The notes below the pieces were generated by a model, which worked only from the letters and a program-made list of their open reading frames with translations, searched no databases and was not told where the DNA came from. This document shows positions 7,988 to 16,534 of a stretch of DNA of 64,000 nt, one piece after another. The stretch's first letter is position 1; every line of letters starts with the position of its first letter. The position numbers and the translations under genes were made by a program. The stretch is from Pararhodobacter sp. GTDB lineage: Bacteria; Pseudomonadota; Alphaproteobacteria; Rhodobacterales; Rhodobacteraceae. The stretch spans positions 1,147,001 through 1,211,000 of the forward strand of contig NZ_JAUCBZ010000015.1 of NCBI RefSeq assembly GCF_034676545.1, in the 5' to 3' direction.

Positions 7988-10321
7988 TCAAAGCTTGACA
8001 CGGCGCAATCTGAGCGCATTGGAAATAACCGAGACCGAGGACAGGCTCATCGCCGCCGCCGCGATCATCGGTGATAGCAGCATACCGGTCAGCGGATAGA
8101 GAACTCCCGCAGCAATCGGCACCCCGACGGCATTGTAAGCGAAGGCAAAGAACAGGTTTTGCTTGATATTGCGCAATGTCGCGAGGGCGAGTTTTCGGGC
8201 TCGAACAATGCCCATCAAATCGCCGCCCAGCAGCGTGATACCTGCGCTTTCCATCGCCACATCCGCCCCGGTGCCCATAGCGATCCCGACATCGGCTGCG
8301 GCCAGTGCCGGGGCGTCGTTCACGCCGTCGCCCGCCATGGCGATCTTGTGGCCTTGCCGACGCAATTCGTCGATCAGCGCTTTTTTCTCTTCTGGCAGGA
8401 CACCGGCGCGAACCTCGTCGATCCCCAGCTTACTGGCGACCGCTTGCGCCGTGCGCTCATTGTCACCGGTCGCCATGATGACCCGCAATCCTTGGGCGTG
8501 GAGTTCTTTGATGGCCTGCGCGGTGCTGTCTTTGATCGGATCCGCCACGGCAAGAATGCCGACCAGAGCGCCATCAACGGCCACAAACATCGCGGTTTTA
8601 CCCTCGGCGCGCAGTGTGTCAGCCTTGGCCTCGGCATCGGTCGTCTCCATCCCCAGGTCGCGCATCATGGCCGTATTGCCCAACGCCACCGAGCGCCCCG
8701 TCACGGTGCCACGCACGCCTTTGCCTGTTACCGCCTCGAAGGCGTCAACGGTATGGCGCGCAGTGCCCAGAGCCTCGGCACCCTCAACAATCGCTTCGGC
8801 CAGCGGATGTTCGGAGCCTCGCTCCAAGGCGGCCGCCAAGGACAGTAAATCTTCGCGCGTCATCTCTGCCAGCGTCAGCGTGTCGGTCAGTTGTGGTTTA
8901 CCCATCGTCAGGGTGCCGGTTTTGTCCACGATCAGCGTATCGACGCCTGCCATGCGTTCCAGTGCCTCGGCATCTTTGATCAACACGCCTGCCTGAGCGC
9001 CGCGTCCTGCGGCCGTGGTAATCGAGATTGGGGTCGCGAGGCCAAGCGCGCAGGGGCAGGCAATGATGAGAACCGAGACGGCGGCGGCGATGGAAAACAC
9101 CAATGCCGGCTCGGGACCAAGGAACAGCCAGACGCCAAAAGCCAAGATGGCGACGGCCACAACCGTCGGCACGAAGATCGCCGAAACGCGGTCCGCCAAT
9201 CCTTGAATCGGTGCCCGCGAACGTCGCGCATTCGAGACCATCGCGACAATCTGTGACAACACCGTATCGGCCCCCACGTTGCGCGCTTCGATCACCAGAC
9301 TGCCACTCTTGTTGATCGTGGCCCCTGTTACCTTGTCGCCCGGAGCCTTTTCAACGGGCATGGATTCGCCGGTCAGCATGCTTTCATCCAAGCTGGATCG
9401 CCCGTCGATCACCACGCCGTCCACCGGCACGGCCTCGCCCGGCCGCACCCGCAACCGATCTCCTTGCAGGATGTTTTGCAGTGGCGCGTCGTATTCCGTC
9501 CCGTCTGGCAATATCCGTCGCGCGGTCTTGGGCGCGAGATCCAGCAGCGCCCGGATCGCATCGCCGGTGCGTTCGCGTGCGCGCAGTTCCAGGACTTGTC
9601 CGACAAAGACCAAGGCGACAATCACCACCGCCGCTTCAAAGTAATTGCCGACACCGTCACCCATCTGATACGCCTGCGGAAAGACGCCGGGAATGAAAAC
9701 TGCGATGATTGAATAGGCGTAGGCCGCCGAGACACCGAGCGAAATCAACGTCCACATATTTGGCGATCGGTTGACCACAGACTCCCAGCCGCGCTTGAAG
9801 AACGGCCAAGCCGCCCACAAAACGATTGGTGTCGCCAGTATGAATTCCAGATAGCCTGCAAGCCGATGTCCAACCCAGTCGCGCACGGGCAGCCCGACCA
9901 TTTCGCCCATCGCCAAGATCACCAGCGGCACCGCGGCAATGGTAGACACCCACATGCGGCGGGTGAAATCAGTCAACTCATGGCTGGGTTGGTCTGATGG
10001 CACCATCGGCTCCAGCGCCATGCCACAGATCGGACAGCTCCCCGGCTCATCCCGGATAATTTCGGGGTGCATCGGGCAGGTATACTGCGCATCAGCAGGG
10101 GCTGTCTCAATGCGTTCTTCGGCACGCCCGGAGGCATAGAACCAGGGATCCGCATTGAACTGGTTTTGACAGGACGCAGAACAGAAGTGGAAGTCCTCCC
10201 CCGCAAATGCGGCAGTTCGTGTGTCGGACTTGAGGACCACGGTCATCCCGCAAACCGGATCCGTTGCGGTTTTTGCGCCGTCAGGAATCTCATGCGATCC
10301 GTGATGATGAGAATGGGTCAC
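7988..10321 (-). CDS. copA: Copper-translocating P1B-type ATPase with N-terminal YHS and HMBD domains
   Basis: The protein has 777 residues from a GTG start preceded by AAAGGGGA; a TTG at 10351 is the alternative. After a His-rich start it has a YHS-type domain (DPVCGM ... [11 protein letters not shown]) and a heavy-metal-binding domain (YTCPMHPEI ... [11 protein letters not shown]) in place of the usual HMA domains. The ATPase core shows [10 protein letters not shown] in the transport helix, DKTGTLT with phosphorylated Asp near residue 466, SEHPLAEAI and [20 protein letters not shown]. The CPC motif and [15 protein letters not shown] tail are typical of Cu(I) exporters. It would pump cytoplasmic Cu(I) to the periplasm, where the oxidases encoded downstream act. 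It is the end gene of the leftward copper operon. Confidence 0.93.
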   Translation of the reverse strand: MTHSHHHGSHEIPDGAKTATDPVCGMTVVLKSDTRTAAFAGEDFHFCSASCQNQFNADPWFYASGRAEERIETAPADAQYTCPMHPEIIRDEPGSCPICGMALEPMVPSDQPSHELTDFTRRMWVSTIAAVPLVILAMGEMVGLPVRDWVGHRLAGYLEFILATPIVLWAAWPFFKRGWESVVNRSPNMWTLISLGVSAAYAYSIIAVFIPGVFPQAYQMGDGVGNYFEAAVVIVALVFVGQVLELRARERTGDAIRALLDLAPKTARRILPDGTEYDAPLQNILQGDRLRVRPGEAVPVDGVVIDGRSSLDESMLTGESMPVEKAPGDKVTGATINKSGSLVIEARNVGADTVLSQIVAMVSNARRSRAPIQGLADRVSAIFVPTVVAVAILAFGVWLFLGPEPALVFSIAAAVSVLIIACPCALGLATPISITTAAGRGAQAGVLIKDAEALERMAGVDTLIVDKTGTLTMGKPQLTDTLTLAEMTREDLLSLAAALERGSEHPLAEAIVEGAEALGTARHTVDAFEAVTGKGVRGTVTGRSVALGNTAMMRDLGMETTDAEAKADTLRAEGKTAMFVAVDGALVGILAVADPIKDSTAQAIKELHAQGLRVIMATGDNERTAQAVASKLGIDEVRAGVLPEEKKALIDELRRQGHKIAMAGDGVNDAPALAAADVGIAMGTGADVAMESAGITLLGGDLMGIVRARKLALATLRNIKQNLFFAFAYNAVGVPIAAGVLYPLTGMLLSPMIAAAAMSLSSVSVISNALRLRRVKL

Positions 10322-10423
10322 GTTTTGTCCCCTTTTTCCAAATTGCGCCAAGCATCCAGCTTCCGGTCACTGGAAGGTCAAGGCAATTGTTTTCACCCAG
10401 GTCTTGTCAGCCAGCCAAATCAA

Positions 10424-11086
10424 TTAGCGTTTCGTCGACGTGTTCTTGCGCATTGCCAGCCACAGCAGGGGGAGCCCAGTTAAGAGTCCAAGGCCAAAAA
10501 CCGCCCACGCTGCACGGGTGGAATTGCCGCTAACCACCTCGCCCCCTGCATGCGCGAGAACGAAACTTGCGGGAATGATGCCGGCAAGCGTTGAGATCGC
10601 AAAACGCCACGCATGCAAACGACTCAGGCCTGCCGCGTAACTCATCATATCGAAAGAAATGAACGGCATCAGTCGACTGATGAATATTGTTGCAGTCAAT
10701 GCATTTTGCGACCCAAGCAATCCCCGATTGGCACTCTCTCCAAAAATGCGCGTCAGGGCGTTCCGTCCGAGAAGCCGCGCAATACTGAAGGCGATCAACG
10801 CGCCAAGCTCTGCTCCGATCACGACTTGGATCGTGCCCCAAACATGCCCATAAGCTGCACCTGCCGCCAGCGCTATGGGCGCACTGGGAAGGGGGCTGGC
10901 GACGACGGCAAGGGTCATCAGGCCGACGACGAGAATTGGCCCCCAGAGACCCGCCCGCGTCACCATCGTCTCGATTGTGTCGCGCTCGATCAGGCGTTGC
11001 ACTGCGTTCAAGACCGCAGGCGCGAACAGCCAAAGCGCAATCAGGACAAGCCCGAGCGCAGACCGTGACGCCAAGAGTCCCCCCAT
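10424..11086 (-). CDS. TVP38/TMEM64 (DedA-like, VTT) family membrane protein
   Basis: The 220-residue protein has about six hydrophobic segments and the conserved central block of the VTT family: SPLPSAPIALAAGAAYGHVWG, then GAELGALIAFSIARLLGR, then SRLMPFISFDMMSYAAGLS. The ATG at 11086 precedes the first membrane helix; the frame is open further upstream and the start is not fixed by a strong ribosome site. Function is poorly known; relatives are linked to lipid scrambling or undecaprenyl-phosphate transport. Mercury and copper loci often carry a TVP38-like protein, which fits its place between copA and the Met-rich proteins. Confidence 0.8.
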   Translation of the reverse strand: MGGLLASRSALGLVLIALWLFAPAVLNAVQRLIERDTIETMVTRAGLWGPILVVGLMTLAVVASPLPSAPIALAAGAAYGHVWGTIQVVIGAELGALIAFSIARLLGRNALTRIFGESANRGLLGSQNALTATIFISRLMPFISFDMMSYAAGLSRLHAWRFAISTLAGIIPASFVLAHAGGEVVSGNSTRAAWAVFGLGLLTGLPLLWLAMRKNTSTKR

Positions 11087-11215
11087 GGGCTTTATGATCG
11101 AAGTCCTCCGACAAGTTTCTTCGGTTGATAGCGTCGCCAGTGTAACTCTGCTTTCGGCACAGGGCCGTCTGCCGCTTGCGTTTCCATCTCGACCCATTGC
11201 GTCGTCACGACGGCG

Positions 11216-11335
11216 TCAATTACGCAGATATTTGACCAGCGCCGCGATCAATAGGACCGCGATTGCCGCGCATACCAACCACCACAGCCCCATGCCAAAA
11301 CCCATTCCGTATCCCATGCCATATCCCATCTGCAT
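11216..11335 (-). CDS. 39-residue Met/Gly/Tyr-repeat membrane peptide
   Basis: The short frame starts at ATG 11335 after a good GAGGAG site. It encodes MQMGYGMGYGMGFGMG followed by one hydrophobic helix (LWWLVCAAIAVLLIAALV) and the tail KYLRN. Four MG-aromatic-G steps give a Met every four residues, a pattern suited to Cu(I) binding at the membrane face, but that is inference. A stem-loop (11351-11381) sits before its ribosome site. It lies between the EF-hand protein and the TVP38-like gene on the same strand. Its size makes it easy to miss in automated annotation. Confidence 0.65.
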   Translation of the reverse strand: MQMGYGMGYGMGFGMGLWWLVCAAIAVLLIAALVKYLRN

Positions 11336-11350
11336 GCTCCTCTTTGCTCT

Positions 11351-11381
11351 GGGCAGTGCCGAGGTAATCCCGACACTGCCC
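11351..11381 (-). promoter_or_regulatory. Intercistronic stem-loop upstream of the Met-rich peptide
   Basis: GGGCAGTG and CACTGCCC form a perfect 8-bp stem around a 15-base loop. It lies between the EF-hand stop (11404) and the ribosome site of the 39-residue gene. There is no T run, so attenuation, mRNA processing or stability control is as likely as termination. Confidence 0.4.
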
Positions 11382-11403
11382 CGTTTCGATTTGCTGTCGG
11401 CCT

Positions 11404-11985
11404 TTAGTTGTCGGTCATCATCCGGCCGCCGCCCCGGCCATGACCGTCGCCCAATTGAGCGCGCCTCTGCATCATTCGTTGCATTTGCTCGGAAGAGGCG
11501 ATCATTTCGTCACTTGTGACTTGCCCGTCTCCATCTTCGTCAAGCGACTGAAAGCGATCCACCATCATCGGCCGGATCATGGCAGCGTGCATGGCTTCAA
11601 ACTCGGCAAGGCTCAGAGTGCCATCACCGTCAATGTCATACACTGCCAGTCGATTGGTGAGTGACGCCTGCATTTCTTCTGGACTGACGACGCCGTTACC
11701 ATCTGTGTCCGCGCCCTCGGCCATTTGGTCCATCATGCCACCATCCATCATGCCAGCGTCCATCATTCCGGCCCCCATGCCGCCACCGCTGTGCATGCGC
11801 ATCATCGTTTGCATCACTTGCGGGGGCATTATGCCGTGGCCGCCGGACTGACCGCCCGCATGACCGGTCTCGCCGTCTTGCGCCGCGTGACCGTGGCCCG
11901 CTTGTTGCGCCAGTGTCGGCAAAGCAAGCGCTCCGATTGCAAAGACGGTTCCGATTGCGAGGGCTGCCGTGGTGGTTCGTTTCAT
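11404..11985 (-). CDS. Periplasmic Met-rich EF-hand protein
   Basis: The mature part follows a clear signal peptide (MKRTTTAALAIGTVFAIGALA ending at TLAQ). Next comes a His/Gly/Met-rich stretch with MMRMHSGGGMGAGMMDAGMM, then three EF-hand loops: DTDGNGVVSPEE, DIDGDGTLSLAE and DEDGDGQVTSDE. ATG 11985 is chosen because AGGAG is eight bases upstream; an ATG two codons earlier is too close. EF-hands normally bind calcium, and the Met-rich stretch suggests Cu(I) or Ag(I) binding; the combination is unusual. It is the first gene of the leftward operon, divergent from the two-component system whose regulator probably controls both sides. Confidence 0.8.
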   Translation of the reverse strand: MKRTTTAALAIGTVFAIGALALPTLAQQAGHGHAAQDGETGHAGGQSGGHGIMPPQVMQTMMRMHSGGGMGAGMMDAGMMDGGMMDQMAEGADTDGNGVVSPEEMQASLTNRLAVYDIDGDGTLSLAEFEAMHAAMIRPMMVDRFQSLDEDGDGQVTSDEMIASSEQMQRMMQRRAQLGDGHGRGGGRMMTDN

Positions 11986-12066
11986 GGTCATTCTCCTGAA
12001 TCCTTTGTTTCGATGACCTGAATGTGGGGGGCACTTGTCGCAATACGATCCCCTTCGCAGGGGTGG

Positions 12067-12114
12067 TTTGTAACGGTCTGTCGCGCAGGGTGCCTCGGTT
12101 ACAAACGGTTACAC
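12067..12114. promoter_or_regulatory. Candidate CopR-type operator in the divergent copper promoter region
   Basis: Two direct GGTTACA repeats start at 12097 and 12107, exactly 10 bp apart, as expected for tandem binding of an OmpR-family regulator. An inverted partner, TTTGTAAC (12067-12074), mirrors GTTACAAA (12098-12105). The site lies between the EF-hand gene (start 11985) and the response regulator (start 12157). Regulator identity is inferred from position. Confidence 0.5.
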
Positions 12115-12156
12115 TTTCTTTGCTGCCAATCGCGTTTGGCGCGCTATCAAGGCCCT

Positions 12157-12879
12157 ATGAGCGAGGCCCCACATATCCTGATTGTCGATGACCACCGCGA
12201 TATCCGCGATGCGGTTGGACGCTATCTGCAAAAGAACGGATTTCGCAGCACAGCCGTGCGCGACGCCATCGACATGGACCGCGCGTTGAAGGCAGGGCGC
12301 TTCGACCTGATCGTTCTGGACGTGATGATGCCGGGTGAAGATGGTTTGTCCATTTGCCGTCGCCTGAGCGCCGAGGGCAGCACGCCCATCTTGATGCTGA
12401 CCGCGCTTGGTGATGAAACCGACCGTATTGTTGGCCTCGAGGTTGGTGCCGACGATTATCTGCCCAAGCCCTTCAACCCGCGAGAGCTTTTGGCGCGGAT
12501 CAAGGCGATCTTGCGCCGGATGCAGCGGCCCGAGTCCGTGGCGGCTGGGCTTAGTGGCCAAAAACTGCGCTTTGCCGATTGGGTTGTAGATACCGACACC
12601 CGGCGCCTGATGCGCGACGATGGGACCGAGGTGCTGTTAACCTCCGCCGACTTCAAACTGCTGGTGGTGTTGTTGGAGCGCCCGCGCTTCGTTCTGTCAC
12701 GCGATCAACTGCTGGACCTCACGGCGGGGCGCGAGGCACAGGCGTTCGACCGCAGCATTGACAACCAGATCAGTCGCTTGCGCCAAAAGATCGAGCGCGA
12801 TCCGGCGCGGCCCGCGATCATCACCACCATTCGGGGCGGTGGCTATGCTCTGGCCGCAGATGTGAGCGTCGTCCCATGA
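12157..12879 (+). CDS. OmpR/PhoB-family response regulator, probably copper-responsive
   Basis: The 240-residue protein has a receiver domain with acidic pair D11-D12, phospho-acceptor D55 in LIVLDVMMPGEDG, and the conserved Lys in DYLPKPF. A winged-helix output domain follows, with LLTSADFKLLVVLLERP and a C-terminal TTIRGGGYAL hairpin. ATG 12157 begins the normal receiver start (ILIVDD). The gene overlaps the sensor kinase by four bases (ATGA), so the pair is co-translated. Set between two copper gene blocks, it likely acts like CopR or CusR. Direct repeats 43-60 bp upstream fit autoregulation. Confidence 0.92.
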   Translation: MSEAPHILIVDDHRDIRDAVGRYLQKNGFRSTAVRDAIDMDRALKAGRFDLIVLDVMMPGEDGLSICRRLSAEGSTPILMLTALGDETDRIVGLEVGADDYLPKPFNPRELLARIKAILRRMQRPESVAAGLSGQKLRFADWVVDTDTRRLMRDDGTEVLLTSADFKLLVVLLERPRFVLSRDQLLDLTAGREAQAFDRSIDNQISRLRQKIERDPARPAIITTIRGGGYALAADVSVVP

Positions 12880-14270
12880 CGTGTTTTGCTCCCCGATCTT
12901 TACGGTCTCAGGTCTTGCTGGTGGTCGTCGCATCGCTGATGTTGGCGCAGGGGTTCAGCCTGTGGCTATTTGCCGATGAACGCGATCTTGCCGTGCGTGC
13001 CGCCCTCAGCCGCGAGGCTCTGGACCGCGCCGCCAACGTGGTCATGTTGATCGAGCGTGCGACACCCAACACAGAGCTCGCCGTGCTACAAGCCGCGAGT
13101 TCACCGCTCTTGCGGTTCACGGTTGACGCGGAACCGACGCTCGATCACGCCGACCACGCAACCCGGGCGACGCTTGCTGACCTCAGGCAAACGCTGGGCT
13201 CAGAGCGCGATGTCCGCATCGAGTTGCATGAAGTCCGCGGCGTGATGCCACCCATCCCAGGTCTTCCCGAAGCGATGAACGTCATGCACCACGAGATGTC
13301 GATGTCGGCCGTCGAGTTGCAGTTTTCCGCGAGATTGGCCGATGGTCGTTGGTTGAACGTCACCTCCCGGTTTCATCGTCCACCTTTGCAGTGGGCCTGG
13401 GTGGATTTGGCGACATTCTCGCTGACCGCCATGATCCTGTTGATCGCCGTGTGGGCCATGCTGGGGCGGATCGTGCGTCCAATTGGTCTGTTGTCTGTGA
13501 CGGCCGACCGTATGGGACGCGGTGACTGGCAACCCGAAATAGTGCCCTCTGGGCCCGGGGAACTTAAACGTCTGACAGTGGCCTTCAACCACATGCAATC
13601 CCGGCTCAAACGGTTCGTTGATGAGCGCGCCGGGCTCTTGGCCGCATTGGGTCATGATCTGCGTTCACCCCTGACGGCCCTGCGCGTCCGGGCTGAAATG
13701 GTCGATGATGAGGACACGAGACGCGCATTGAACCGGTCGATCAGCGAAATGCAGGAACTTCTGGATGCGACCCTGATCTACGCGCGCGGCACCAACACAT
13801 CCGAGCCGATCGAGGACCGGGATGTTGCCGCCTTCCTGGCCGAACTGGTCGCCGACTATGTGGAAACGGGGCGCGATGTTGCGCTGACTCTGGCGGATGG
13901 TCCAATCATCGCGCCGATCCGACCGGTTGCCTTGCGGCGCGCTTTTCGCAATCTCATCGACAATGCGCTGCGCTATGGGTCCTTGGCGCGGTTGACGATA
14001 AGGGGTTTTCAGCGCGACGTGAGTATAAGTGTCGACGATAACGGACCGGGCTTGACCAACACAGACCTTGACCGAGTCTTTGAGCCTTTCGTGCGACTCG
14101 AGACCTCGCGGTCGCGCGATACAGGCGGCACCGGGCTGGGATTGCCCATCGCACAGGCGATCGTGCGCGCCCATGGCGGTGATGTAACGCTGTCAAATCG
14201 CGAGGCGGGCGGGCTGCGTGCCGAAGTGACGTTGCCACTGTCGGCCATGGATCGAAAGGGTGCGGAATGA
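12876..14270 (+). CDS. Sensor histidine kinase, probably copper-responsive
   Basis: The 464-residue protein has an N-terminal membrane helix, a periplasmic region of about 140 residues containing Met and His (NVMHHEMSMSAVE), a second helix, a HAMP-like linker, and a HisKA motif LAALGHDLRSPLTALRVRAEM with His near residue 260. Its ATPase domain shows NLIDNALRYG, DDNGPG and TGGTGLGLPIAQAIVRAHGG. The periplasmic HHEMSM cluster could bind copper; this is inference. It is translationally coupled to the regulator. The EnvZ-like catalytic core is complete. Confidence 0.92.
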   Translation: MTCFAPRSLRSQVLLVVVASLMLAQGFSLWLFADERDLAVRAALSREALDRAANVVMLIERATPNTELAVLQAASSPLLRFTVDAEPTLDHADHATRATLADLRQTLGSERDVRIELHEVRGVMPPIPGLPEAMNVMHHEMSMSAVELQFSARLADGRWLNVTSRFHRPPLQWAWVDLATFSLTAMILLIAVWAMLGRIVRPIGLLSVTADRMGRGDWQPEIVPSGPGELKRLTVAFNHMQSRLKRFVDERAGLLAALGHDLRSPLTALRVRAEMVDDEDTRRALNRSISEMQELLDATLIYARGTNTSEPIEDRDVAAFLAELVADYVETGRDVALTLADGPIIAPIRPVALRRAFRNLIDNALRYGSLARLTIRGFQRDVSISVDDNGPGLTNTDLDRVFEPFVRLETSRSRDTGGTGLGLPIAQAIVRAHGGDVTLSNREAGGLRAEVTLPLSAMDRKGAE

Positions 14271-14370
14271 TCGCGCAGTTCCGGCACAAATCTGTTCACA
14301 AGGGTGTCAAATACTCATCCGTGGCGCACGCGTTCTTGTCGTGTTTCCAAGGGTATGGTAGGGATCTGGC

Positions 14371-14751
14371 ATGAACGCATTCCGGATGCATATTCTAATG
14401 GTCGTCGTTGCGATGGCCTCCCTGATTGCCGCTGGCGCAACTGGGCATGCCGCCAATATGAACGCGTTTTCCTTCCAAGGCATGCAGCATTCGGCCGCAT
14501 CCGTTGCGGGCTACGCTGCCCATGACACCAAAAGCCAAGACCGCACAGCCGACACCAAATTCGCAGCCCAACACGACCATACCGATGCCGCTGACTGCGG
14601 CGGCGATATGTGCGTTTCGGTTTTTGTTCTGCCCTTGGCGCCTGAATTCAACGCCAGCCGGTTGGAGCTTGTGAACGCGCGCTTGGCCTTTCTGGATCTC
14701 GCTTTGGAGTCCGCTGAGGTCAGCACGCTACAACGCCCTCCCAACACCTGA
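14371..14751 (+). CDS. Hypothetical secreted protein with a Cys pair
   Basis: The 126-residue protein begins with a signal-like segment (HILMVVVAMASLIAAGATGHA). The mature part is rich in Met, His and Ala and contains HDHTDAADCGGDMC, a His/Asp/Cys cluster that could bind metal. No family was recognised. Its position, 100 bp behind the sensor kinase and ahead of the oxidase operon, points to a role in copper handling. The start has no strong ribosome site, and another in-frame Met lies at codon 6. Confidence 0.6.
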   Translation: MNAFRMHILMVVVAMASLIAAGATGHAANMNAFSFQGMQHSAASVAGYAAHDTKSQDRTADTKFAAQHDHTDAADCGGDMCVSVFVLPLAPEFNASRLELVNARLAFLDLALESAEVSTLQRPPNT

Positions 14752-14815
14752 TCTGACTCGTCGCGCGGGTTGGCCAAGGCTGCCTGCTTCGGTTTGATAC
14801 GATTCAGGACATTCC

Positions 14816-15046
14816 ATGAAAATTTACATTCTGGCGGCATTGCCGCTGGCGCTGGCTGCCTGTGCAGCGCCAGCGGCACTGCCTGATGGCGCTGCGCTGA
14901 CCACTGCCGCCGATCCCACCACCTCGCGCAGTGCGGCCACGTTGCCCGCGCTTTTGACCAGCTTCACGCCGCGCCCGGTTGTCAGACCCGCCGATTGGCA
15001 ACGGCTGAACGACCTTCAGGCACCGGGCGGGGCGCAGATCCGATGA
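14816..15046 (+). CDS. Small lipoprotein preceding the outer-membrane factor
   Basis: The 76-residue product starts MKIYILAALPLALAAC, a clear lipobox (LAAC), so the mature protein is a lipoprotein of about 60 residues. The rest is Ala/Thr/Pro-rich, ending VRPADWQRLNDLQAPGG. Its TGA overlaps the ATGATG start of the TolC-like gene, so the two are translationally coupled and probably act together at the outer membrane. No known family was recognised. Confidence 0.65.
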   Translation: MKIYILAALPLALAACAAPAALPDGAALTTAADPTTSRSAATLPALLTSFTPRPVVRPADWQRLNDLQAPGGAQIR

Positions 15047-16518
15047 TGCGCCCGATTGTGATGAGTTTGAGCGCGGCACTGACCTTGTCTGCCTGCACCA
15101 ACCCGAACTTGACGGCGGCCCTCTCTGCCCGCGAACCCGGCTTCGATACCGTCAGCAGCCTGGCCACGACGGCATTGCGGCAAGACACCGTCTGGCTGCA
15201 AGACGCCGATCAGATCCGCCAGGCCGCGGAACGTGTACACGCAATGGTGCATGAACGCACGATCACGGCCGATCAGGCGGTTCAGGTCGCCCTTCTCAAC
15301 AATCGCGGCCTGCAAGCGGCTTACGCGGAACTGGGCATGACCTCGGCCGAGATCTGGCAGTCCACGTTGCAGCACAACCCGGTGGTGTCATTGGGCGTTC
15401 TGGGCATCGGCGCCGAAGGTGTCGGGGCGTGGCGCGCCATCGAAGGGATCATCGCCAACAACATCCTGGCGCTGGCGATGAGCGAACGGCGCAGCCAGAT
15501 TGCCGAGGTGCGGTTCCGCCAAGCACAATTGCGCGCCGCCGAGGCAACGTTGCGCGCCGGGCTTGAGGCGCGGTTGGCCTGGATCGACGCCGTCGCCGCA
15601 TTTGAAACCGCCGGGCTGCTGCGCGATGCGGAATCCACTGCCGATGCTGCGTCGGAGTTGACCGCGCGGCTGGGTGAAACGGGGTTCTTGAACCGCTCCG
15701 ATCAAGCCCGCGAACAGGCCTTGCACGCCGAGCTGGCCGGTCAACGCGCCCGGGCACGGCTCGATGCGCAACTGGCCAAAGAACGGCTGACACGCGCCCT
15801 GGGACTCTGGGGCTCCGAGGTCGATTATTTCGTGCCCAACGCTTTGCCCGCCTTGCCACGCGCCCCCAGCGCACGGCGCGGTGTTGAGGCCGAGGCCTTG
15901 GCGGGCCGGGTTGATCTGGCGATTGCACGGTTGGAATTGGAGGCCGTCGCGCGAGAGCACAACCTAACGCAAGCCACCCGCATTGTCAGCGATCTGGAGA
16001 TCATCGCCGGGTTCCAGGCCGAACGCGAAAACGCCGGTGGGGTCATCGAAACCGCAACCACGCCGCAACTGGAAATCGAATTCGCCATCCCGATCTTCGA
16101 CAGCGGTGAAGCGCGGATGCGGCGGGCGGAAACGGCTTACCTCCGCGCGGCGCACCAACTGGCGGAGCGTGCCGTCACGGTGCGCTCGGAAGCCCGCGCG
16201 GCCCACGCGGAATACGTCGGCGCGCACCGCATCGCGGCCCATTACCGCGATACCCTGTTGCCCCTGCGCCGCACCATCGAGGCCGAGGCGCTGCTCAGTT
16301 ACAACGGCATGATCACCACAACTTTTGAGCTCCTCGCCGACACGCGTGAGGCGCTGAACGCAGGCCTGATGGAATCCGGTGCGCGCGCCGATTTCTGGCG
16401 CGCCGAAGCGGCCATGATGGGGGCGATTTATGGCGGCGGCGACGGCGGCTCTGGTGGCGGCTCTGGTGGCGGGGGCAGCGCGGCTGCTTCGGTTGCTGGC
16501 GGCGGCGGTGGACATTGA
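15043..16518 (+). CDS. TolC-family outer-membrane efflux lipoprotein
   Basis: The roughly 490-residue protein has a lipoprotein signal (SLSAALTLSAC) and two long helical repeats typical of outer-membrane factors, with conserved phrases such as LQAAYAELGMTSAEIWQSTL and PIFDSGEARMRRAE. The tail is an odd Gly/Ser run (GGSGGGSGGGGS) after the last helix. TolC-type proteins form the outer-membrane tunnel of tripartite pumps, yet no RND transporter or adaptor gene lies in this window. It may serve a pump encoded elsewhere or a copper-specific export route with the local lipoprotein. The start is ATG 15043 or 15046. Confidence 0.85.
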   Translation: MMRPIVMSLSAALTLSACTNPNLTAALSAREPGFDTVSSLATTALRQDTVWLQDADQIRQAAERVHAMVHERTITADQAVQVALLNNRGLQAAYAELGMTSAEIWQSTLQHNPVVSLGVLGIGAEGVGAWRAIEGIIANNILALAMSERRSQIAEVRFRQAQLRAAEATLRAGLEARLAWIDAVAAFETAGLLRDAESTADAASELTARLGETGFLNRSDQAREQALHAELAGQRARARLDAQLAKERLTRALGLWGSEVDYFVPNALPALPRAPSARRGVEAEALAGRVDLAIARLELEAVAREHNLTQATRIVSDLEIIAGFQAERENAGGVIETATTPQLEIEFAIPIFDSGEARMRRAETAYLRAAHQLAERAVTVRSEARAAHAEYVGAHRIAAHYRDTLLPLRRTIEAEALLSYNGMITTTFELLADTREALNAGLMESGARADFWRAEAAMMGAIYGGGDGGSGGGSGGGGSAAASVAGGGGGH

Positions 16519-16534
16519 TAGGAAGGATAGACCG

